From contig NW_019776034.1 in assembly GCF_001039355.2 (NCBI RefSeq), positions 17,520 through 81,519 of the forward strand: DNA of 64,000 bases. The letters run 5' to 3'. The notes below the pieces were generated by a model that ran no database searches, was not told where the DNA came from, and saw only the letters and a program-made list of their open reading frames with translations. The DNA is from Lingula anatina (Eukaryota > Brachiopoda > Lingulata > Lingulida > Lingulidae). Below, piece after piece: positions 1-13,500 of this stretch; position 1 is the first letter of the stretch, and every line of letters starts with the position of its first letter. Made by a program: the position numbers and the translations under genes.

Positions 1-746
1 TATATATATATATATATATATATAATCAACAATTGCTGCCTGGGCAGAGGTCTGCACTCTCGGAGTGCTTTTCTAGTTTTGTTTATTTTCCTTAATAACT
101 TTTTTCTCAAACACTTGCATTTGTGATATTTAACCGCCTGAAGCTCTGCACATTTTCTGTATTTCCACATAAGCAGTTGTATGTTATTTATGTTTTCAAA
201 CATTATGTAATATTATTTTATGCACTGTCATCATTTTTCAAATATTGAGACTTTCATCATGTGACTTTGGTCTCTCATGGTCCTGATACTGTAATCTTAT
301 TGAAGGGATGGATTGAGACCATCTTCTGGGTCAGCTTCCGGAAGACGTTCGGATTTTTAAGTTTATATTGACTGATATTTATTTTTTTTTCTGTTGGAAG
401 ATCATCAAAATAGAGGATGGATCAACAAAGATACTTTGGAATACTGTCAGAAAATATCTCTGGGTCAGCTCCTGTTATTGACCATGTTACCTGTTGTGCA
501 TGATTAAAATTCAGTGTTGACTAACAGTGCTATTATAAGCATTATTTATTATTGCATCAAAATTGGCAAAATGACCTATTTTGCATCATTATTTTCTGTT
601 TTTTGTCTGTACATTTGACAGCTTTGCTGCCTTGTTTAAAAGTATAGGACAAAATTTGTAAAAGAAGATATTATATTAACCATCATGGAACCTTATTTTT
701 CTTGCACATATAACATAAGATCAAGCAAATATTTTTTTCTTTTTAG
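1..746. other. Upstream dynein intron with a degraded MITE copy
   Basis: No coding sequence is seen. It starts with a TA microsatellite (1-24). Positions about 304-473 resemble two elements at 47805-47970 and 48430-48583 (shared text such as GGTCAGC and GATGGATCAACAAAGATA) and look like a decayed copy of the same small transposon family. A pyrimidine tract and AG at 745-746 form the acceptor of dynein exon 1. Confidence 0.65.
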
Positions 747-2609
747 ACAACTACGTTATCAGTGGGATGAACAGACCAATAACTGTCACGTCCTACAGTC
801 TAACGCTTCCTTCATCTACGGCTACGAGTATCTGGGCTGTTCCCCCAGGCTGGTCATCACCCCTCTGACAGATAGGTGCTACCTCACACTGACAGGCGCA
901 CTCCATCTGCACCTGGGAGGCTCCCCTGCTGGGCCAGCAGGAACAGGGAAGACTGAGACTGTTAAAGATTTGGCTAAGGTAGGTCGAGAACTGTATTTAA
1001 GCTATTTGCTTCAATAAAATTTTCAGCTGTAACAGTTATGGATTTTATACAGGAAAAAGCTTCCTTTACCTCTGAAATCCATTAAAACCCTTGAAAATCT
1101 ATTCTGAGAGAAGTTAATTTTATGAATTTAGTACTTATAATGCATAGTCAACTGTAGAAAAATGAAATTTTTAAACTTCAATATTTTTATCATCATCAGG
1201 CCATGGGCAAGCAGTGTGTAGTGTTCAACTGTTCAGAAGGCCTCGACTTCAAAATGCTGGGGAAGTTCTTCTCTGGCAGTTCTCAGTCTGGCAGCTGGTC
1301 CTGTTTTGATGAGTTTAACAGGATAGATGTAGAAGTGTTGTCAGTGGTGGCACAGCAGCTGCTCACCATCAAGGCTGCCAAAGACACCGGGGCACCAAAG
1401 TAGGTTTGGTTAAATGAGTCACAACCATGTTTGTTGGTTTTTAAATAATTCGATATTTTAATATGAAACCATTTCTGCTTTAGAAATTCTTTTAAAGGCT
1501 ATAATTTTGATGTTATTATTTTTATTCATAATTATTTATTTTTGTGATTTTCCCTTCTTATATAAAAGTTTTGCCTCTAAGTCCCCCATATATCAATATT
1601 TGTGCACTGAAGTTTGCACTCATATTGTAATTTGTTTTTACAGGTTTGTATTTGAAGGCAGAGACATAAAACTGAACATGACATGTGGAATCTTTATCAC
1701 CATGAATCCTAGGTATGTGTGTACCTGTAGGCTCTCTTCATATTTGCTATTTTTTAATTTTTTTCATTGTTTTTGTTTTGTAATTAAGTGTCACATACAA
1801 ATATAGTTTAGGTATTGTCCTTTGGTCAATATTTATAGGACGTTCAGTGAGAATTTTATTAACTCTCACTCAGTCTATTTCACCCTTTATATGACAATTG
1901 TGATTGAAATCTTTGAACTTTATTTGATTAACAAGAGGTGCAGGCTCAACTTGAAAAAATGTTTGAATTTTCTCCCAATATCCCAATTTTATAATTTCCA
2001 TTTTACATTTCTCTAGTTACGCAGGGCGTGTGGAGCTCCCAGACAACCTGAAGTACCTGTTCCGCTCTGTCGCCATGATGGTGCCAGACTACACCCAGAT
2101 TGCCGAGATCATGCTGTTCTCAGAGGGGTTCACTGCTGCCAAGTCACTGTCAGGGAAGATTGTGAATCTGTATCAGCTGGCCAGCAAACAGCTCTCGCAG
2201 CAGGTAAAGGACTGGTTGAATATTGTCAAAGAGACTAACTTTAATGGTTACACTGTTTTTCATTGTTGTTTTGTTTTGTTTTGCTACTACAGGAAAAGAG
2301 TATAAATAAAACACAGTTTGAGATTGGACTTTTCCCTTACGTTACTGTTAAAAGTGAATGATAAAATCCTTCAGAAAACATGATATTTTAGTAGCTTAGA
2401 TGGGATTTAGCAATTTCTTGACAATATAAATGCTCAGGGGCAAATCTTCAAAGGGATTGGAAAATGTTTAAACTGTGTGTAGGCCATTAAGGGATCTAAT
2501 TATATTCTTCCACACATTTCCTATCCCAGGACCATTATGATTTTGGTATGAGAGCCATCAAGTCAGTGCTGGTGATGTCTGGGCAGAGGAAAAGACAGGC
2601 ACAACTCAG
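747..2609 (+). CDS. Dynein exons 1-5: AAA1 module
   Basis: Exons 747-978, 1200-1399, 1644-1712, 2017-2203 and 2530-2609. AAA1 is the main ATP-hydrolysing site of dynein. Exon 1 carries the entry to AAA1 ([16 protein letters not shown]) and the P-loop [10 protein letters not shown]. Exon 2 has the Walker [10 protein letters not shown] and the downstream [10 protein letters not shown]. Exons 3-4 join as [19 protein letters not shown], a hallmark of AAA1, so the catalytic machinery looks intact. Exon 1 starts after a TTTTTAG acceptor in the third base of a codon, so a coding exon must exist upstream of the window. Introns here are short (about 220-330 nt). Confidence 0.93.
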
Positions 2610-4568
2610 GTAGTGGGGTACTTTGATGATTGCTTATTTTTGACAGAAGTATTAAAATATCTTTGTTTAAAAAATTGATCAAAACTATACATAGACGTGT
2701 ATTTCTTACAAAATTATCATTTTCTCTAAATCTAAGACAGAAATTATCATGAAATCAATTATTATTTATTATATGGGGTAAAAGATTGTTTGATTGTGTT
2801 CCAGCTCTGATGGTAGAGTGAAGAGTATGACAGAGAAGGAAGAATCCTACATCTTGATCCACTCCCTGAGAGACGCCAACCTGCCGAAATTCCTGGCGGA
2901 GGATGTGCCGTTGTTTGAGAGCATCCTGGCAGACTTGTTCCCAGGAATTATACCTCCTGAGCAAGACCAGGGGATCTTAGAGGTAAAAATATTCTCTTTC
3001 TGTGTTTGGTTTTTATTCAGGACAGTACACTGTCTTCCATAATCATTGTTTTAGTATGGGCCCCTATTCCCAGGTGTGGTAACTCCAATATTAGGAGACA
3101 AAATAATGTGAATTTTTTTTTTTTTGTCATTTCTGATTCAGAATCAGCTCTGTAAATACGACTAAATGATGCCATTTTCAACAATCAGTTGCTCAATGGA
3201 AAGTTTTACAGAAAAAATAGAGAGACAAGCTGCTAACTTCACCACTACAAGTCAAGAGAGACAGACTGTGTTACAAGTATCAGTCTTTCCATTTACTATC
3301 TATTATATATGTCCTGATCTGTGTATGTTCCAGAAAGCCATCTCCATGTCCATCGGGGATCAAGGTCTACAACACTGGTTCTTAACATCTACTATCTATT
3401 ATAGATCTCCTGTTCCATATTACATATCCCATGTTATATATCTTTTGTATATCTCCTGTTTGGTGTACCTTCTAGAAAGCCATCTCCATGTCTATCAGAG
3501 ACCAGGGTCTCCAACACTGGTTTAGTCAGATAGAGAAAGTGAAGCAGCTCTACAGCCAGATCTTGGTGCGCCACGGGGTCATGTTAGTGGGCCCCACGGG
3601 GGGTGGGAAGTCTACCGCCAGGAGTATCTTACACAGGGCTCTGGTCCTGCTACCCTCTATCTCTACTGATGTGGCTGCAGAGGATGGGTTGATGGACTCA
3701 CCTCTCAGGAAACCTGGGATGTTTGTGGTATGTAGAATAAGGTTGACAATTTTGAGGTTTAGAAATTTTCTGAGTAATTTGAGATTTCCTAACAAGGTAA
3801 ATTACAAGAACAGTGTAAAGGTTGACTGATATTAGCTGGTTATAGCTACTTTTATCAATGCAATTAAACTTAGATGATATTTTTAAATTTTACACTATTT
3901 TTAAATTAAAATTAGATTAAATTAAATTAAAATTGACTATACATTCTAAGCATTAAGTCATTGGATTGATGCTTTAAGTCAAGAGAACTTAACTAATGTA
4001 TTCTTATCAATCAGCACAATCGGTCTAAGAAAGGCCGTGTGGAAATCTTCACCATCAACCCCAAGTGTGTGAAACTGGGAGAGCTGTACGGGGAGACTGA
4101 CCCCAACACATTTGAGTGGACGGATGGCCTGATAGCTCACGCCGTGAGGAGGTTTGCTCGAGAGGTGGCCAGTACCCCCACAGAGGACCGTCCATCCACT
4201 GCGGCCACCGCCTTGACCAGTGCCACTGGACTGACTGGGGCCACTGATGTGGTGAGTTGGAGTGTGAATGAAATGTTTTTAGATAGTGGTTTTATTGTTA
4301 GCACTATCATTTAACAGTGAGCACATTGTGTGTGTTGTTTATTTATTCACTTGAAAAATACATTGTATACATATTTATCTATATTTAACTGAGAGTTACA
4401 TTGTATATGTGTGTGCATATATTTATTTATTCACCTGAGAGCTACATTGTATACATATTTTTATGTATTTTACTGAGAGCTACGTTGTATATGTGTGTGT
4501 GTATATATTTATTTATTCAACTGAGAACTACATTGTATGCATATTCATATATATTTCACTGAGAACCA

Positions 4569-4667
<99 letters not shown>

Positions 4668-7554
4668 ATATTGCGAACAATGTCCTGCACTACATGATGT
4701 CAGGGGTCACCTCTACAATATGATGTTGTTGTTATTTTAAATTACATCACTCCTAGTGGCAAACCCTATACTACATCATTGGAATGGTTATAATAATATT
4801 GTTTTATAATAGCAGCAAGAAGGATATGCATATATATGACATCACACTTTGAGGTGTTAAAAATCTTGATATTTTAGTCATTATTATTATGAAAATCTTT
4901 CCATTTGTATAAATTTCCATCATTTATGTTTGTTTAGCTACAAGGAGATCAATATTTCATGATCCATGAGATTGCTAATGGTTTTTTGAATTATTTCACA
5001 CCCCACGGTCTCTTCATCCCATAGGGGCTATATAGTGTTGACCTGGAGACCTCCCCTGGGCCCATTTAATGAGCACAGGCAACTAATAGTTTTTTATCCT
5101 AAATCATTGTTTGCAATCATAACTTACACAAACCATAAAAAAAAACATAAAAAATAAAACAACAATATTTACTAGAGACACATTTGTGCAGTTCTGGGGT
5201 AAGTTAGAAATGAATCGAATATATGCAGTGACAGTCTGTATGCTGTTAAATCATATCAGTTTTCATGGTCTCTGATCATATCAGCAATATCTTTCCTGCC
5301 ACATTCTAAGAGTGCGTTCCTCAGTACTTGTACAGTGGCGCCATCGCCCTGACTCTGCCTCCATTCCATCAGCGCTTCATACGCCATGTCATATAGTCCC
5401 TGGGCCTTGTGTTCAATGTGCTTCACAGAGACGCTCCTTGCTTGTTGTCCTGGCTGTAAATAGAGGTCTCTGAACAACATTTTCCAGTCTGTCCCTATCC
5501 GCTTAGCCACAACTTGGATGGTTTTTGCCAGCGTATTATCCTCTCCTGTGTCAATGTGAGAAGAGGCAAAGGAAGAAGCTCCAAATGAATGTGAGGAAAT
5601 GGTTGTTATAGAGCTTAGAGAATTTTCAAATTCCCCTGAAGATGTAAGCTGGTCTTTGGTACTGTTGACTTTGTGTTCATTCATATGCTTGCAGAGTACA
5701 TCAACTATGGCAAAAAATCCTTTCTTTTTAGCCAACGTTAATGCAGTGTTCCCACTTTTGTCCTCCAAACTTGGATTCACACCATTGTCAAGTAAAATTT
5801 TGACAGCTTCTAAGGTGTAGTGTTCATCAGACGCCTGCATGCACCACAGAAGAGCTGTTTTGTGGTGAAAGTCTGTGTGGTTCACAGCTATGCCTGGATT
5901 TCTCAGTAATGTCTGCATGATAGAGAGGTTTCCAACTCTGCTGGCTATCATGAGAGGTGTGATGCCACTTGTGTTTTGGCGATTGACATTATCCCCATAC
6001 CTCAGGAGAAGCTCCACTATATCTTTGTGTCCGCACCGTGTCGCGGCGATGAGAGGAGGATCACCGTTTGAGTTTGTTTTCTCAAATATGTATTTGGCAT
6101 CAAAGTTTTGAAGCAATTTGCTGACATCTTGGACCCTGCCTTCTTGAATTGCATCATGAAGACTGTCTGGCAACTTGTCCTTCTTGGAAGTGACTTTTGA
6201 AATTAAGCTCTGAAGAAATCCTTCTTTTGATTCTTTGCTAGTGGGTAGAGAGGCTAAACTGTCGTTAGATTTTGCTTTTGATGTCACAGATGCTGCTCTA
6301 GATCTGCAAGCATAGATCATTGGTTCCATACCCTGAAATGATGGGTAATGATTTTAATTGTTGATTTTTTTTTTTGTTCTTTATCAATTTTGATTTTTCT
6401 TTTTTTTTTTCCTGCTCATCTAATCATGTGGTAAAGGCATTGTCTTATGGGAAAATGGAATAAATTGATCTCAGAAAGTTTGTAAAACATTTTAAGTTAC
6501 ATGCGTTACAGCGAAAATTATGACACAGAAGAATACAAACTGAGTGGGTTAGTGGTTTAATATGGAATAAGGAATTTTTATAAATACTGTGAATGCCCCA
6601 GAATTAATACATTGGAGAGAAAAAATGGGGGTTGGGGTAAAAGTCAACATACGGGAACAACATAAATATGATTAGTTAGTTCAGTGTGGCAATATTCTTG
6701 CCATGTTATATTAATCTTTACTCCACAGTGAAAAAAGCATTATTGTTTGTGTAATGAACAAACTCCAGCAATAACCATAACAGTACTTTTTTATAACCTT
6801 ACACTACACAAATTTATGCTAAAATGTAAAATTTGTAAGTTTGACCTCTAATTAAAAGTAACTTTTCTTAAGATAACCATGGTGTCTTTCTATCTTGTAT
6901 TATTTCAATACATATAAACAAACATATACAAACACACAGAAGTAGATACTGTGACATACCTTTCCCTTTCATCAATTCAGAGCTTATTAAATTCAGTCTC
7001 TTCTCTGTACATAAAATTTCATATCTCTTATTTCACGTGACTTATTCCATGTGATGTAGTTAATGACTAAGTATCACAAGACATCCGAGGGGATTTCACT
7101 GGGAGTGGGAATGAACCTGCATTTAAACACAAAGTGTACATGTATAAAACATGAAAATTGAATATTTAGACCCATTGTCTGTTTTTGCTCTAAGGGCAAC
7201 ATTTATATTTAACCACAGTGTAATTGATTTTTTATAATAAGTATAACTTAAAAGTTAATACCCAGGTCAGTCAGTCAGTCATTGGTTCCATGTGGTATGT
7301 AACCCAGGCAGGTGAGGGGATTCCCCTTTCTCTTTCTTGGATGAATTCAGTACAAACCATGTGATTTGTATGATTAAAGTAAATGTGGTAGTCATATAGT
7401 CACAAGGATCATATTACCTTTACATCAGGTACAGAAAAGGAGACTGAATTTTCCATGCTTATTCTTTTGTTAATAATTGACTTGTTCCTTTCTGAAAACT
7501 TGACCTTACCTGTAAGCTGCATGCAGTCTGTTTTAACCCTCCCCAGCACTGCTC

Positions 7555-7587
<33 letters not shown>

Positions 7588-10500
7588 ATTATTATTATTA
7601 TTATTTAGAGGGTCGAAGGTGCTTTGTTTGGCTTATGTGTAAATGAATATTAATATTAGTTATCTGTGTTACTTAATGCAATTCAGAAAAAAATTTGGAA
7701 AAAATAAGCAAAAGAGTAATCCTGCAACTCAATGCATTATTTTTTAAACATACAAATGATACTTTTTCAATTGTTTTGTTTAAAGAATATCTCTTTAAAG
7801 TTAATTGTGGTTCACTTATACTTTAAAAGAAAGAAATCAACAACAGTAAATACATTTTTTTTTTAATATTATTATTATAATGATGGATCTCTGACTGGAA
7901 TTAACACTCCAGGCATCATGGATCTTGGCCAAAAACACATCCAATTATTTGCTATATATTAAATACTTAACAAATCACATAATTGACAGCAAATCTGAGT
8001 GAATGAATGAATCCAAATTGAATACAATACGATTTATACAATAAGCAGAATACATTGGATTTAATAATCAAGTTTACAGTCAAAAGATTACTAACGCAGA
8101 GACCCTAAATATATACATATAGAAGCTGTATTGTAAATCAAAGCACCTACCTATAAAGCAATAATTGAGTATGTTATTGGATATCTGTATACACTTTATG
8201 CTGTCTGTACTTTGAGTACAACAAAGTCAGCACATCTGATTTCAAAACATGCATTTCCATGATATATTATAATTATTACTGTGAAAGGGAGTTAACCTCC
8301 CACTACTCCGTGTCATTATTACACTTAAGAACCAGACAGATTGATGCCATACAGAATACTGTACCACTTCATACAAAGAGAACCTCATGTCTTTTCATAA
8401 CCTGTCTTAAATTAGGTAATCAAAAACTTTAATCTTACCAGTACTGCCCTCTGACACAATGAGATGTCCCTCCTGGTTTAAAGCAATACCCTGGGGTTTT
8501 ACCAGACCATCCCTCCCAGTGACCAAATGATATTTAAACTCAGCCTCTGGGGACAGCATGTGGATACGGTCATTGCCACTGTCAGTGACCAGTATGTGAC
8601 CAAGCTTGTCAACACACACACCATTTGGAGAATCTAAACAGTCATCCCCCTCTGAAGCTGACCCTTTCCTACCATACCTGTGTAATACCTCCCCTTCCAT
8701 GGTCAGTACAAAGACACAGTGCTTTTTATCATCTGTCACCACCAGATTACCCTGCCTGGTCAAGGCTATCCCATAAGGATGGCAAAAAAGGTCACTACCA
8801 TCTTTGTCTTTCCTTATCTCTCTCACTACATTATCATCATGTATGTTTAATATCACCACACAAGCTGAACTAATGTAACCTGCTGTACACACAAGATAGT
8901 CATTTGAAAAGACAACACTTCTAAAACTATAACCTTTGTCTTTGATGACTCTACGTTTTGTAAAATTCTGCTTGGGATCTAAGAACAATATTCCCTTATT
9001 GCCTAGGCTACATATTGCTATTTCTCCACCACTGGTACAATACACACCTGTAGGGCCACTTAACTTAGGTCTACCATCACCTGACCACACTGATACCAAT
9101 CTGCCACTTCTGTCAAATAGTTTTAGGTTGTTGTTCTCCATATCTGGTACAACTATATTCATGGAATTGTCAACTGCCAGCGCCACTATGTCTGGAGTTT
9201 TCTCATTTACTTCAGCTTTGGCACGAAACGCTGCCACAAGTTTCATTCCAACTTCGCTGAATATCCCTCCAGATATTTTCCCAAACATATCCTTGATCTG
9301 TGATTCACTAGCACTGTGAGGGACATACACAATTTTATATTTCTTGGAAATTGTATCCTTTATCTCTGCTTCATGTTCATCCATAGTAGAAGAGAGAGAC
9401 TTCTGGTACAGCATCATTTCTTCTGGTGTCGCATTTTCCATCAAGTGAACAGCCACTTCTGCTATCATTTCCTTTCCATTTCTTGAATTGATCACATCGC
9501 AACGTTTCTTATCAACAAAGTACTGTTCAATTTTAATTTTTGCACGAAGTTGACTCTTCATTTCTTCCTTCTGTCTGTTTATACCTTTAATAAGCTCCTC
9601 GGAGTGAGTGTCAATTTCTCTTTCTGCCTCTTCCTCTTCTGCTGTGAGTTCTTTCTCCTGGCGGTCAAGCTCAGTAATGGTATCATTTTTCTCTTTGATT
9701 TTTACTCTCATTTTCTGAACTTGATTACCGAGATGTCCCTTCTTACTGTCCAATTCATCAAACGGTGTCCTGACATCGGGCTCACATTGTAGGAACAAAG
9801 GCACTTGAAATTCAGCCACACCATCCCGAGGCACAGGGACATTTTTACTGCACACAAAGCACTGGAAGGTTTCTCCACACTTCTTCCCCTTTATGGCATC
9901 AGCAAGACAGTTCTCACACAAAATATGCCAACAACTCAGAAGAAGTCTTGGTGCAGTCATATGTTTTTTACATTTAGGACAATTGCGAAGGTCTGCTGTG
10001 CCATCCTCTCTTGATGGAGGTACGCACGCAGCCATTATCCCTGCTGGATCTGCTGATCACCTGGCTTTGATAGTTTTATTATAGCAGCTTTATCTGTCAT
10101 ACTGTACATGGAACTGTGGACCCACCAAAAGTTCAAGGTCATACACGGTTCTCGCAATATTTTGTTATCACACTTACTGATACAAGTTAGGTTTTGCAAA
10201 GAATGAAATCACTTTTCAAATCTCAGTTCATACGAGAAATAATATTTAAAAAAAAACTCTGTCATTTTGCTTTGATTTTTTTCTGAATCACAATTTAGAC
10301 TTGATATCTTGTGGAAGCAATATTTTTGAGACCCTATACCTGTCACCTGAGTAAAACTTCTATCAGGACAAACATCACCCAGACTGATGTGGTTGGTAAT
10401 TAAATGGGGTAATCTTATCTATAAGGATCAGAAAATAAAATATTGGACTGATGACAGTATAGCTTTAAATAGGTGCAAACCTTGGCAGTTAAATCAACTG

Positions 10501-13500
10501 TTAGTGCAAAAATAAATTAACTCCTTACTAGAGCTTAGGAAGATGGGCTATCATGAAGTGGACAACAGTTGTTGTACACATCACTTTCTTAAAGATAAGT
10601 GATTGAGAATGCCCTAAAGTCATCTTTTGTCTTCATATCCTTTAAAGATCACATTGTCCCAGTCACTTTGTGCTGTGTTCAAGTGAAAATGCTAAGTATT
10701 AAGCATAATGTGTCAGTTTAATGATTGAATACAGGTAATATGAGTTGAGATCTGCGAAATAATACCTGCACAGAAGTTATTTCATATCCTCTCACTTGGT
10801 GAGTTTTTACTCAATAAACTTGAAGACAGATATTGCCTATTTGATATTGTCTGGTGACAAAGTAAAATGTCCTGATTTTTTCCCCTTTTTTTTGGGGGGG
10901 GGGGGGGTAAGCTTACAGTGTGTAGATGGGTTACATGCATAAAGCTCTTATCAGCCATTTATTAACCACGTAGACATAATCCGTTCTGTATCTGCCAATC
11001 ACCTGACTTCTATAGTTTTATTATAGCAGCTTTATCTGTCAGACTGTACTGTCCTGTGGACCCACCAAAAGTTCAAGGTCATACACGGTTCTACACGTTG
11101 TATGCACAAACTTGTATTTACTTTGATCATCTTTAATAAATGATTACCTATATTATCTAGATAATTATTATACTTTCTTGGAATCTAGATAATTATTATA
11201 CTTTCTTGGAATCTAGATAATTATTATACTTTCTTGGAATCTATGGTTGTTTTTTTTTTTTTTACAAAATTTAAGGCCACATTTTTCTCATAAGTTTATA
11301 TTTAACAATTCTGACAATGCATACAATTACATGTAAAGCTAAAATATATATTATAAAAAATGTTTTGACCATATGTATGTAAATCTCTGGTACACAAAGC
11401 AACCAATTTTACTGGAACCATGTTTTATGTAGAACTATTTTCTGGTTGGTATCTTGTAAGGTGTTGAGGTGAATAAAGAGAGGACAGTGGAGTACAATGT
11501 AGGTTGGATGGTGGCCCTGGGGGGTTGTTATACATATCATGGCTGTGGCTAGTAAAGGCAAACATGGCATCATCAATTTTGTAAAGTTTATTTAGTGATA
11601 ATGCTCATCCAAGAGTAGATGTTAATATTTACATCATAGTGGTATCAGGTGTCAGCCTCTCTTCACTCAGATAAAGTGTGATCACATAGACAACCATAGA
11701 TAAAACCTGTCCAAGTCATGTCTACACTGATATCCTTATTCATTGTTTTAGTGAACAAACAATCACCAGCTAAACAGTAGGTCACCTTGATGAATGCATG
11801 TGTATTTGGTCGTGTGTGCATAAATGCATGTGTGTATATATATATGTATATGCGTGTTAATATGTGTGTGCATGTGGATGGATGTCCTACTGCCCATACG
11901 CACACTACCAGGTGGATATACCCTGGTATGTCAGAATGGCAAGATGAGTACTGGTATGTAATAAGGTGGGTGCCAAAGATGTCAAAGCCAATGTCAATGG
12001 CATCTTTTCCCCTCCTTTTCCTCCCTTCTCTATTTCAATCCAGTGACATCTTGCCCCTTCCTGTACCCCCTTCCCTCTCTACTTGAATCCAAGGAATCAT
12101 TTTTTTTAAAGATATCCTATATTATTAAAAGTAAGGTCATTAAGTATCTTTCTATCTTCCAGACTGCCAGTACCAACCCCTCCAGTCCCGGTCCTATCAG
12201 TGAAGTAGGGGAGACAGATGGCCAGACGGTGGCAGGGGACGCTGCTGACCATCCCCCTGATCACGAGACCATGCATGAGGGGGAGATGATACCTGTGGAC
12301 TGGAAGTGGCTGGTAAGATATAGCTAGCTCCATCTCATTCTCTCTTCCTTTCTCTCTCTCACTCTCTCTCTTGCTCTCTCTCTCTCTCTCTCGCTCTCAA
12401 TTCCATGGTACAGAATCATGGAAGTGGTGCAGTCATGCTGCACACCAGTATTTTCTAAATAACAAATTTTGTTAAAACTGAAAAAAAACACTTCCTAAAA
12501 AATTTAAGTGTTATTCCCCCCTCTTTTTTACAGCTGTAAATATCTTTTCAATTAATAATAATGATAATAATCTAATATTTCCATGACTTCTGTAGGTTCT
12601 AGACGGCCCAGTGGATACCATCTGGGTAGAGAATCTGAACACAGTGCTGGATGACAGTAAGATTCTCTGTCTGGCCAATGGGGAGAGGATTAGCCTCGGC
12701 TTTGGCATGAGACTCATGTTTGAGGTGGATAACTTATCACAGGCCAGTCCAGCCACCATCAGTAGATGTGCTATGGTCTATATGGTGAGTTCAGAAGGTA
12801 CTCCTAGTATATATATTTATCATATAAGTTAGTAATATTGTTTTGGTCCTGCCATCATCAGCGAGTGTGAAAAGTATGCACTGTTAGAGACAATGTTTAG
12901 GCATTATACAGTTATAATCATATAGTCAGTTATGACCTCCATGCCACCATCAATATTTGTGCCATGGTCTATTTGGTAAGTAGGAAGACAAAGTAAAATA
13001 TATTTGTTATATATTTAGTGATATTGTTTTGGTTCTTTCATCATCAGTGTATGTGTAGTAATTCATATGGTATGCACTTATTCTAACTAATTTTATGTAA
13101 ACTTAATTTTGTACAGTAAACAATTGATTTTTTTTTCTGTCACTGTCCTCCCCTGTAAAAAAAAACAAATAAAGAAAAAAAGCAAGCAAGAAAGAAAGAA
13201 AAAAAAATGAATAGAAAAAAATTTTAAAAAAAGATAAAAAAAAACTATGCCTTTATTTTGTCATTCTACTCTAGGACCCGGTTGACCTTGGCTGGAAGCC
13301 ATACGTGAAGACCTGGCTGCAGAGGCTGCCCAAGGAGATTCCAGAGAGCGGCAAACACCATCTCCAGGCTCTGTTTGACCACACGGTGGAGAAGGGACTG
13401 GAGTTCATGCTCCAGCACCAGAAGTTCCAGTCCGTCCCTGTCCCCGCTATGTCCATGGTGAACTGTCTGTGTAGTATTCTCATGTCCTTCTTTGATTTCA

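Noticed and set aside
4463-4723. Open frame of alternating Cys/Val
   Set aside because: It is translation of the (GT)n microsatellite in dynein intron 8; the same holds for the opposite-frame reading at 26583-27094.
8625-9319. Open frames on the + strand over the RING/NHL gene
   Set aside because: They are antisense shadows; the minus-strand protein has clear RING and NHL motifs.
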